Shown here one piece after another: positions 45,485 to 57,400 of a stretch of DNA of 64,000 nt. Both the position numbers and the translations under genes were made by a program. The notes under the pieces are model-generated. The model was not told the origin of the DNA. It saw nothing but the letters and a program-made list of their open reading frames with translations, and made no database searches. The first letter of the stretch is position 1; each line of letters starts with the position of its first letter. Source of the DNA: Branchiostoma lanceolatum (lineage: Eukaryota > Chordata > Leptocardii > Amphioxiformes > Branchiostomatidae); the NCBI RefSeq assembly GCF_035083965.1, contig NC_089724.1:8472501-8536500 (forward strand), given 5' to 3'.

Positions 45485-48400
45485 TGTGTGTGTGTGTGTG
45501 TTTTGTGTGTTTCTGTGTGTCTGCGTGTGTGTGTGTCTTTGTGCGTGTGTGTATGTGTGTTCCTGTGTGTGTGTGTGTCTGTCTGTGTGTGTAAGATTCT
45601 GTGTGTCTTTGTTTTTTAACACGACAACTCAAGAATGCCTTTGAAGATTGTCTTAACATTTTGTATGTGGTTAGAACTTAAAGAGACCTCGAAATGATTA
45701 GAAATTGTGCCCCCAGTGGCTCGTTAAGATATATCGTGTTCTGGACATGCTGTGGTCGAGAGTTTTTAGTAGCTATTTGGGCCGAGAGTAAGTGATGTAG
45801 GTATAGCTCCTCCCAACGGCATTTCTTGAACTGCAGGGTGAGGCTATGTTTCAGAAGAAGAGTAAGGGGTTGACTGATCGTCATGGTTTGTGTTTGTTAT
45901 GTTATGTTACCCTGTATCTTCACCTATACGTACTTATCCTATTTGTACGAGTTTTTGAGTAAAACGAAAATTGCTTACCGAATTGACAGAAGTCGCCTGT
46001 CCATCCGGGCTGACACGTACAGATGTAACCGTCTTGCGTTTCCCCACAGACGCCGCCATTCAGACATGGATTACTCATGCAGCTGGCTGAAACTGAACAT
46101 GCGTGAGGCGCTGTGATGTATTGTCAGTGAAAAGTGACATAGGGTCAACGATATCAAGGAAAGAGGATAGATGTGACGCCAGTCAACATCTACTTTCAAA
46201 TTGCGAGATAGCCCTGGACTGGATGAGAATGTGATATGAATATGAATTAAATTAATTAATCAATTAATTAATTAACCAATTCATTAATGTTGTCTCTCTT
46301 TCTTTTCTACTTTCGTTGAGAGGGTAAATGAAAGCATACTGGGGTTCTTCGAAGCTGGCTTTTGAATTCTCATTCGCGTAGCATAAAACATCAGCGAATA
46401 AGTGGTGAAAGTCATTATTTAGATTAACAGTTAAGTAATTCTTTTCTTTCTACAAATGTGTTCCAACGTGTTTTTACCAGGAAAATTTGGGAGAACCTAG
46501 GGTATGGATCAGGCAGAGCCATGCATGAGTGTACGCCTATAATTTTTATTTAGTGGTTTGGCTTTCAGCACGCACTATCCTGTGGCTGTTACAAAGGGCT
46601 TGCCCCGCTGACAAAGACAAGACTTTATACAATGGAATTTTGATAAGGACAGCATAGCGAGCTTTAACATTATTCTAAGTACATGCTCATAAAAGCTATT
46701 TTATATTACATATTATATGAATAAAAATAACGTTAGTGTACGCTAGTTTCGGATCTTACGTTCGCAGTTCTTCCCGCTCCAGCCGAAGGGACAGACGCAG
46801 ATGAAGCCGCTATCCATCTTCATACAGTTGCCGCCGTTCTGACAGGGGTTGTTCTCACAAGCGTCTACTTCTGCGCCAGTGGATATTATGATAGGATTAG
46901 GTGTCGTTATTTTTACGTCACATTATGAAATAGAGTATAATTATTCGCTTAAGCCACTATCTGACAGGACCCGTGACACGTTGGCGACCTCGCTGCAACG
47001 ACCAGGCGATTCGACAGACCACTCAATGAATTTCTAGCGTGGGTGCCAGCCTCCGTATTAATCGCTGGCTCAATAGTTTTTTTCTTGTTAGCAAGCTCAA
47101 TCTTTTCACTTGCTAGCAAGTGAAAAAAATGAGCCAGCAGTTACTACGGGGAATGGCACCAAGGCTACGAATGTCAGCGACAAAAACGAAGCTTTTAACG
47201 CTTTGTGTGTTTTGTTGTCTTTTTAGTCATACTTTGTGAGTTTTGCAAGAAATTTCCATTATAAATTCTAGGGTAACACAAGTCCATATTAGGACGCAGC
47301 GAGGGTGCCAACGTGTCGCGGGTCCAGTGAGATAGGGGCTTTAGACCCTGAGATATATTGAATGAGAAATGCGAACGCTGAAAAGTCTAGAGGCTCGTTT
47401 GTTGGTGGCTGATATTGATTAATAAAGCAAAACTGTTAACCACGATGATAATCGTATTTCAAATACACAAGAACTAGAAATATTTACCCTTATCCTGACA
47501 GATGACGCCGTGCCATCCCTCAGGACACATGCAGGTGTAACTGTTCTGGGCCACCATGCAGAGGCCGCCGTTCTGACATGGGAAGCTCGCACAGGGGTCT
47601 GGTTCTGAAGGTAGAAAAAAAGTAGTTCCAAAATCATCGATATCATTCAAACCAGACTGTGTGTCTTTATTTAGAAACAAATATCAGCAACAAAGCAAAA
47701 GCATATGTTTAATCCACACTATGGATTCTGACATCAACTGTTAAGTTGATAGCCATAAGAATAAAACCTCATCATTAAATTTAATGACTATTTTGTACAT
47801 TACTCCACAAAAGCCAACACCTTATTGAATGTGCCGCATTGTTTAGCAACGAGGATAGGCCTGATTGGTTGTGAGGCATATTTCAGAAACCAAGGACAGG
47901 AATTATAGATTGTGAGACATTGGTCTGCACCAAGGACAGGAATTATAGATTGTGAGACATTGGTCAGCACCAATGACAAGAGTGATTAATTGTGAGGTAT
48001 CGGTCAGCACCAAGGACAGGAATAATTTATTGTGATTTATGATTCAGAACCAAGGACAGGGCTGTTTGTGTATGTGGAGGTTGTTTAGCATGAAAGTTTG
48101 GCCTGTTAGATTGTGAGAAAGATGTTCAGTGTCAAGGAAAGAGAGACGCACAAATGCAAATATCTATGCTAAATGAAAGCCTACCATCGCAAGCGTTTCC
48201 CTGCCAGCCAGGCAGACATGCGCACTTGTAACCTATGTCGTCATCGGTGCAGACGCCGCCGTTTTGACATGGACTACTCCAACAGTGATCAGGCTCTGAA
48301 ACAGACAGTGCATTAATATTGATATGCCTCACAACCTGTACAGCATTCTTATCTTTAACACTGATTTAATCATTCATTATTCATTATGATTTTATTAATG

Positions 48401-51400
48401 CAATTGTAATCAAGTTGTCACAGTTAAGATGAATTGCTTGTATTACAAGTTGATATTGTAGCAAATTAACAACAAAGGTACCATGGTAGAGACGTTCTCC
48501 TACTCGAAAGCTTCACCAGCGCCTCATACCATTTACCTCGGGGAGGCTATGTTAAATTGGGCTGAGGTTCTCACTCATTGTGGCCGACAGCTGGATAGTG
48601 GCCAAAAGTAGGAACGTCAGCCCAGTTTAGCATGCTTATTGTGTAGTTTTAGTCCTAAAACATCTTGTGATGAGTTTTTTTTATAACCTCAGCCCGGTTT
48701 AGCTGAGCCAACCCTAGCCTCTTCAGCGGCCTTACACGAGCGCTGGCGTTTATTGTTGGGGGGAGGACTGATTCGCGATTTTCAACATTAGGCCAGTTTC
48801 TTATGCCGGAAAGGTCGTTTCTTCGCCCGCAACGCTCGTGGAAGGCTACGAAGGAGGCTAAGCCAAGCCCACCCCGACCCCCCAAAGTATAGGCCACGGA
48901 CGAGGCTCTGCGCAGGAAAATGGATAAGTATGATAACGTTTCTAACCATTACAGTCCTTCCCTTGCCATCCAGGTAGACAGGTGCACATATAGCCATCCA
49001 AGACTTCACTGCAAGTCCCACCGTTCAAACATGGATTATTCATACACTGAAAGTGTCAATGACAAAAAATCAATCGATTATTTTGAATGTGGTTGATATT
49101 TTTATTACGAGAGAGAATTAAGTGGAAACAAAAGAAGCCGTCTGTAGGCTCAAAGTGGTAAAGCAAAAAACACCCTCCATCTTAAGTTTGTAATTCCACT
49201 TTTCCCATTTCAACAATTGCTAATATTATCAATGTGCAAGCATTTAGGTGAAAACTTTTTACACCTGATGAACAAGCATGTTTTACTCTTAAACATGATA
49301 TCAATTAATTTTATGATAATTAATTTCTAATTTTTTCTTCCTGCAGGAAGCCCTGCAGATTCTGCAGGAATTCCTGCAGAAAGAATTAATCCTGCAGGAA
49401 TTTCTGCAGGAAATGCAATTTTTCCTGCAGGGAGGAACACAAATTCCTGCAGGAAGAATTATTCCTGCAGGAGAACATGATTTTCCTGCAGGGGAGATAC
49501 ATGCATTCCTGCAGGAAAAATTATTCCTGCAGGAGAACATGATTTCCTGCAGGAATTCCTACAGGGAGAAACTTACAGGAAATCAGGGTTCTCCTGCAGG
49601 AAAATGTTATCCTGCAGGAATTCCTGCAGAAATAATTTTTCCTGCAGGTTTCTCTGCAGGAATAATTCAGAAGAAATCTGATTTCATGCAGGAGGGACAT
49701 CATATTTACAGACATTTTAGAAGGCTCATAAAGAAGCCATTGTGTAAATCTGCTCAGCAAGTTGAAGGTAGTCCTCAAGCTCAGAAAAGAAACTCGTAGA
49801 GCTGAGGGAGCGGAAGAAGATTGGAAAAGACTGAATGCAGCTGCAGGACGTCTCCACGACTGTTACAGTAGATGCAGAAACCAGTAAATGATGATCATGT
49901 GTATGTGGAAACCCTGTCTTTTTATTTCACAGAATTACTGTTTACAAACCAGGCATTATTTAAGGCTCTGTGTAGGGTAGATATTTTTTTATGTTCAGTT
50001 TGCATTTGCAGAAGTTAAACATATTTCATATTGTTTTGCTGTGTTTTCTTCTTTTTCCCTTCCAAACAAGGTCAACGACCTTGACCAGACGGCTGTCACC
50101 ATGGTTACTGGTAAAGTAGCAGATACCCAGTGGTGTTCGATTACATTATGAACAAAGTGCTGGATGGGGCTGGTCACCATACATATGAATATGTTTGAGT
50201 AAGAATAAACAGAGTAGTAGTTTGTGAGCTATAGCCAAGTGTATGGTGGACCAGGTGAACATTATGTATTTGCTTGTTACCTTTCTAGTCATGACTTATT
50301 TCCGGTAACGTTAACGTAACTTCTGATAAACCAGTGTCACTTCCTTTTATACATCCTCCCCGGACTAGACTGAATACAAAAGAAACCAAGAAATTAACCT
50401 GTCATAAACCTATCATCACAGAACGCTTCAAATAGAAGCTTTGAACCTATAACAATAAGACTTAAATGTTGAGTATATTGGACCAGCCTGTTGTGTTATC
50501 ACCTCGTACTTCCTAACACTGATTTGCGCCACATGCAAGTTCTTTGCTAAACAGGTTCTTGCAAAATGATGTGAACGTGAAGATTGGATATCACCTTATC
50601 TACTGCAGAAACTACGAAACGTGAATTAAAAGCCGGTACCACATAACGTTAATGCCAGGTATGATTATCAAAACGTTTCTCAAAAATATTGGTACCCAAA
50701 AAAATCTTTAAAAAACAGCATGAAAAAAAACACGAAAAAATCCGAAAGCTAAAACCTGCTATTGTCGGCAAACGTTAACAATGTCCACCATTTGGTTGTG
50801 GGGGGCGGCAACTTCTTCTCACTGTATGAGGAACACTTCATTTCACTGAAATGAGAGCAAGTAACAAAAAGGACGGGAAAGGGACCTATATTGGCGGCGG
50901 GAAATACTATTAAGGTTTTAGTATACTATTCTGTGTGCAGCTGCTTGTTTGCATGGGGCATAAAAACGTACCCAGAAATGACCTACAGTAGTGGTTTACA
51001 CGTCCTGACTTTGGAAAACATTTTGGTGTTGTGAAGTAACGTCCCACCGGTACAGCCAAATGACTGGAGGTAACCCCCAGTGGTAATGCCATTCTTAACC
51101 CTGATTGGTTGCAGCTGCCGTTGTTAGGCCGTCCCACAAGATAGAAGGCGGTACTGCCACACCCCGCGCACGTGAACAGGGCATGACCGCTCCGAGCTTG
51201 AGTATGCTACATTTCAGCTTGAGTATGCTACATTTCAGCAAGTTGGGAATCCTTGCTGGCATTATTAGTAATGTAAGACAAAGAAGTAAATGTTGTGCAT
51301 TTCTTTCTTTTTTGTACGACGTTGATGGTTTGTGTTCAACGTTGGCCGACACCAAGCTTTAAATATAATAGTTAATTGTTTAAAGGGAGAAATTAATCGG

Positions 51401-54400
51401 CGGCCATGTGATCGTAGCACAGTCTTTCAAATCATGGACCAGGAGGCCTTCTAGTTTGAACGTGGAGAAAAAGAAGTTAGCCTGACCAACTCACGCTCCT
51501 TCCGACCCGCCCGACAGACTGCCCCCTGAAAACTTGATATCAAAACCCATAAGTTGGCAAAACTGGTCTTCCAAATATGGTTAATATACGTCAACGTCAT
51601 GAGCCGTCCCTCGAAAGTACGGCTCTGCCTGGAGAAGGTTGTTATGTGTCTGTCAGTCTCTACGCAGTCATGGACGCCTTTGATCTGCAAAGTTTTGCCG
51701 GCGATGGGCATGGTCAACCTGCTAAAGTGTGATCTCTTTCTTTCCCCCATCTTTTGCGTTTGAAAAAATTGTGGCACGATGTTCATATTGTTCCAGATAT
51801 TTTCTGGGCCGGGATTTTAGAACCGAAGTTGTGATCCTGTACGCACCAAACCCGTCTTCCACTTGCGGTCATTTTTAGGTTTTCACTCGAGTGAAAGTAA
51901 CGCCGTAACACCCTTTTTTCCCTGGGTGCCTTAGGTCAGAAAAAAATATGTTATCGCCATCGCCGGCAAAACTTTGCAGATCAAAGGCTTCCATGACTGC
52001 GTAGAGACTGACAGACACATAACAACCTTCTCCAGGCAGAGCCGGCTTTGCTGTTTTTTAAAGATTTTTTTGAGTACCAATATTTTTGAGAAACGTTTTG
52101 ATAATCATACCTGGCATTAACGTTATGTGGTACCGGCTTTTAATTCACGTTTCGTAGTTTCTGCAGTAGATAAGGTGATATCCAATCTTCACGTTCACAT
52201 CATTTTGCAAGAACCTGTTTAGCAAAGAACTTGCATGTGGCGCAAATCAGTGTTAGGAAGTACGAGGTGATAACACAACAGGCTGGTCCAATATACTCAA
52301 CATTTAAGTCTTATTGTTATAGGTTCAAAGCTTCTATTTGAAGCGTTCTGTGATGATAGGTTTATGACAGGTTAATTTCTTGGTTTCTTTTGTATTCAGT
52401 CTAGTCCGGGGAGGATGTATAAAAGGAAGTGACACTGGTTTATCAGAAGTTACGTTAACGTTACCGGAAATAAGTCATGACTAGAAAGGTAACAAGCAAA
52501 TACATAATGTTCACCTGGTCCACCATACACTTGGCTATAGCTCACAAACTACTACTCTGTTTATTCTTACTCAAACATATTCATATGTATGGTGACCAGC
52601 CCCATCCAGCACTTTGTTCATAATGTAATCGAACACCACTGGGTATCTGCTACTTTACCAGTAACCATGGTGACAGCCGTCTGGTCAAGGTCGTTGACCT
52701 TGTTTGGAAGGGAAAAAGAAGAAAACACAGCAAAACAATATGAAATATGTTTAACTTCTGCAAATGCAAACTGAACAACAACAAAAATACCTACTCTACA
52801 CACAGAGCCTTAAATAATGCCTGGTTTGTAAACAGTAATTATGTGAAATAAAAAGAAAGGGTTTCCACATACACATGATCATCATTTACTGGTTTCTGCA
52901 TCTACTGTAACAGTGGTGGAGACGTCCTGCAGCTGCATTCAGTCTTTTCCAATCTTCTTCCGCTCCCTCAGCTCTACGAGTTTCTTTTCTGAGCTTGAGG
53001 ACTACCTTCAACTTGCTGAGCAGATTTACACAATGGCTTCTTTATGAGCCTTCTAAAATGTCTGTAAATATGATGTCCCTCCTGCATGAAATCAGATTTC
53101 TTCTGAATTATTCCTGCAGAGAAACCTGCAGGCAAAATTATTTCTGCAGGAATTCCTGCAGGATAACGTTTTCCTGCAGGAGAACCCTGATTTCCTGTAA
53201 GTTTCTCCCTGTAGGAATTCCTGCAGGAAATCATGTTCTCCTGCAGGAATAATTCTTCCTGCAGGAATGCATGTATCTCCCCTGCAGGAAAATCATGTTC
53301 TCCTGCAGGAATAATTCTTCCTGCAGGAATTTGTGTTCCTCCCTGCAGGAAAAATTGTATTTCCTGCAGAAATTCCTGCAGGATTAATTCTTTCTGCAGG
53401 AATTCCTGCAGAATCTGCAGGGCTTCCTGCAGGAAGAAAAAATTAGAAATTAATTATCATAAAATTAATTGATGTCATGTTTAAGAGTAAAACATGCTTG
53501 TTCATCAGGTGTAAAAAGTTTTCACCTAAATGCTTGCACATTGATAATATTAGCAATTGTTGAAATGGGAAAAGTGGAATTACAAACTTAAGATGGAGGG
53601 TGTTAAAAGGAGCTAGACACCCCCTACCAGTATCTAAAAAAGTTCAAAGACATGAAATGAAAACAAACTAAAGGAAAGAAGGATATCTTGTGAGATTGGG
53701 AATGAAATTGAGATGAATGTACTACTAATATAGAAACGTGGATAGATTGAACTAATATTTCTAGCAGACAGGCTCAGAATTTGTTCTATTGAAAAAGTGG
53801 ATAGATCAGCAAATTCTTACGATTTTTTTCCCCTGGCTGGGTGCACAGGATACTTTGGCCTTGTGATTGCACATTTTCTTCGCCTGGTCCCAGTACAGTC
53901 CATCCGGGCACTTCAGTGTGAAGGCGCGCCCTGCCAGACACAGGTGATAGGTGGCGCAGTCTGCCGTGTCCCCGTAGAATTTCCCCTCCGGCAGATTGGA
54001 ACAGTCGAAGGCTGCCAAGTAAAATAGGTTACATGTTGTTTCGCTACATTGTCAGTTCGCCACATGGCAAGTCGTTTCGCCACAAGTTGTTTCGCTAAAT
54101 TGTCAGTTTGCTAGCTACATGGCAAGTCGTTTCGCCGCAAGTTGTTTCGCTAAATTGTCAGTTCGCTACATGGCAAGTCGTTTCGCGCACAATTCGCTAC
54201 ATGACACAAGTTGTTTCGCTAACTTGTCAGTTCGCTACATGGCAAGTCGTTTCGCCACAAGTTGTTTCGCTAAATTGTCAGTTCGCTATATGGCACAAGT
54301 CGTTTCGCTACATGGCACAAGTTGTTTCGCTAAATTGTCAGTTCGCTACACATGGCAAGTTCTTTCGCTACATGGCACAGGTTGCTTCTCTACATGGCAC

Positions 54401-57400
54401 AACTTGTTTCGCTAAATTGTCAGTTTGCTACATGACACAAGTTGTTTCGCTAAATTGTCAGTTCGCTACACATGACAAGTCGTTTCGCTACATGGCACAG
54501 GTTGCTTCTCTACATGGCACAAGTTGTTTCGCTAAGTTGTCAGTTCGCTACACATGGCAAGTTCTTTCGCTACATGGCACAGGTTGCTTCTCTACATGGC
54601 ACAACTTGTTTCGCTAAATTGTCAGTTCGCTACATGACACAAGATGTTTCGCTAAATTGTCAGTTCGCTACACATGACAAGTTGTTTCGCTACATGGCAC
54701 AAGTTGCTTCTCTACATGGCACAAGTTGTTTCGCTAAATTGTCAGTTCGCTATATGGCACAAGTCGTTTCGCTACATGACACAAGTTGTTTCGCTAAATT
54801 GCCAGTTCGCTACACATGGCAAGTTGTTTTGCTACATGGCACAAGATGTTTCGCTACATGACACAAGCCGTTTCGCTACATTTGAATGTTATTTCCCTAG
54901 ATAGACAAATACGATTACAAATCGTATTCCTGCAATCATGTTCGTATTTGTAACGTAACATGACCTAATTACGTGCGGGAGAAGTTAACGTCCGGTGTGG
55001 GTCATGTCCACATGTCGAGGTGTATTATGCCAAAGCCTGTTCTCATGAGCAATAAAGAACGTCATAAATATGATCCTTAGCCATCTCTCTCTTTTATACA
55101 AAACAATGAAAAAGGTGTCCGTCCAGCGACATAACAGAATAAACTCCTTAACCAGTAACAACAAGTTGCACCGAATCGTCGTGCATTGTCGAGTTTTAGA
55201 AAGGTTTGATACAACCTAGCGACCCCCGGACTGGAGGTTAATTTCTGCACGGCAAAACATTATAGCCATGTGTTTATCACGTGGACGCCACGTGCCGCGC
55301 ATCTCGTTGAAATTTACAGATCAAAATTGTTTTGTTCCATCGCGTCAAGCAAGTGGCGGGTCAAACATAATGACTTTACTATCATTTGTCTGTAGACCAC
55401 TTTGGATAGTTACTGTGCATTTTTTAATGGTCTATGTTCTTCAAGCATAGCGCCAGAAGGGAAAAGGCTGAGGTGTACGATAATGGGTTACGCTAGCACA
55501 ATTTTACATCATATACATCACTATAGATACATGCTCGCACGGCGTTAAACAGGCGGAGAAAAACTTACAGGCCATGCATTTTCTTTTAGAATAGCTGATA
55601 TTTCTGCCCATGGGTTTAACATTTGGCTCTGTCCACGCGGTTTTGAGATAAGTACGTTTTGAATAAATTGGACGTTAACTGGTCACGTTACGTTAGATGT
55701 CAATGAAAGAAATCATGACATCTGTCTTAGTTAGCTATTCGTATGTCACGACAGAGCAAATGTTACTAGCGTACCTTGCTATTCCCATGTACTTGTTGAA
55801 TGAAGCTCGTTTGTTCTTTCAGACCCTACAGTGCCTAGTCTTACATAGGGCAGCAAGTTTCCTTGCTGTTTCAGTGGCAGGGTATATTGTTTTTGCTAGC
55901 CCTTCCCCATGCTCGTGGCAACTTCTTGAACATCTGACCCCCATCTTTACGTCCCTTCCGAAAGACGGTGCAGCCCCAACCGAGATGTCCTGACTCCGTG
56001 ATTTGAGCCGGGGTCTCCCAGCTTCCAACTAATTGGAATAAAGATCTCAACTTTGAGTTTTCTACCAGTTGAGCCATAGGGGCATCATTACTTGCCCTTT
56101 CTGAATAGAGAGACGAACAATTAAAAAGTAACATATATTTCTAAAAAAATGCGTAGATAAAATATTACGAAAGTTCATTCACCCCAAAAGCAGACCTAAG
56201 AGACTAATAAGTCTGGTGTGTCATGGTGTGTGTTCTAAAAGGTAATAACCAAACACCACCCTGTAAGCTAACAACGTTATGCAAACATGCTATTTGTGGA
56301 TGACTAAATGTGATCACAACGTCATTCGTTATAGGTGAAGGCCGCAAAGCCAGGGTTGACGACAAAGTAACACAGCACATCGCCGCATTCCAACAAAAGA
56401 AAACATTATCATCAATCACTCATTATCAGTATCTTATCTTAATTGAAATATCCCTCTGACGTAGAAAACGGATTTTAGAGTCAAAATCGTTCAGCAACAA
56501 CAGTATGGCACCCTGACCCAAATTTTCTGCTATGTTTACGCAGCTTGCCGTGATTCGGTCGCCAGGATGACGAATTTGCAGCTGTGCTCAGTGCACACCA
56601 CCCACTGGGCAACGAAAACCTGTTTCTGTCATTCTTTTGTACTTAATTGGCTATTCAATCTTTTCTGTAGTGGCATGTGTAGTCCTCTGTATCAAGATAG
56701 GTCAGGTTTTATTTGCATCTGGAGTATTTGCTGCTTGTGATGATTCTGTCACTGTTTAACAGCAATTATAACATACCAGAAGAAACAAGGAGTTGTCGTG
56801 TAGCTGTTGTTAATCACTCCGAATCAAATGCAGTAAAGGATATGACGTCATAACAAATCAACCCTTGTATGTGATAAATTTCACGTAGAGGATTTTATCT
56901 TTTATAGAAATTAATAAAAGTACTTGAAAAAATGTTTCTGGCAATGTTGTTGTTCCCTTCCGCTAAACTCGTTTTGCATTTTTTAGACTTAGGGAAAGTT
57001 TGATGAACTTCAGTTTTAATTAAGGGAGGTATCAAACAATGGCATTCTTGACTGTCGGTGATCCTTGATTGATGAACTTGCGGCATTGTACCACTAAATA
57101 CGCAATTCTCCATCATGTTGACTTAACGCTGTCGTAAAAGAAGTTTCGCAACCACACGCATTATCTAAACCAATCAATCGTAAGCTTCTTACGCGTGGCA
57201 AAATTCCATCCGACAGTTATGTACGAAGAATCAACGCGTTTGAAATGAACTGTTATCGCAGACTGCTACGAGTCCACTGGACATCACACACCACAAACAA
57301 AGAAGTCAAGAAACGCATCCACACTCTGCAAGGCCCACTTGACAGTTTCTTGTCCTTAGTTAAGAAGAAAAAACTGCAGTGGTTCGGGCATGTGTCTAGG

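Larger units (their letters stand above)
49169..53604. mobile_element. 4.4-kb foldback element (giant palindrome)
   Basis: The left arm 49169-50725 and right arm 52046-53604 are reverse complements over about 1.56 kb with only scattered differences. They enclose a 1.3-kb centre. Both outer ends begin AACACCCTCCATCTTAAG. Each arm contains a 340-base block made of the palindrome CCTGCAGG, about twelve exact copies on the left with many one-base variants. Inside the centre a second inverted pair (51617-51709 and 51957-52045) abuts the right arm. No transposase or other recognisable frame is present and no clear target duplication was found. Long inverted arms made partly of repeats are the hallmark of foldback-type transposons. 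It sits in the intron between the CBM14 exon and the first EGF exon. Confidence 0.92.

Noticed and set aside
49413-49799. Frames across the CCTGCAGG arrays (Cys/Arg/Asn or Pro/Ala/Gly rich)
   Set aside because: Repeat translation, mirrored in the other arm of the palindrome; not a conserved protein.
49340-53435. CRISPR-like array
   Set aside because: The repeats are 8-12 bases, self-complementary and irregularly spaced with no unique spacers of constant length, and the genome is eukaryotic.
54108-54904. 169-aa and 129-aa plus-strand frames with repeated [15 protein letters not shown]
   Set aside because: Products of the satellite array. The periodic modules remain open in several frames and no splice or start context supports a gene.
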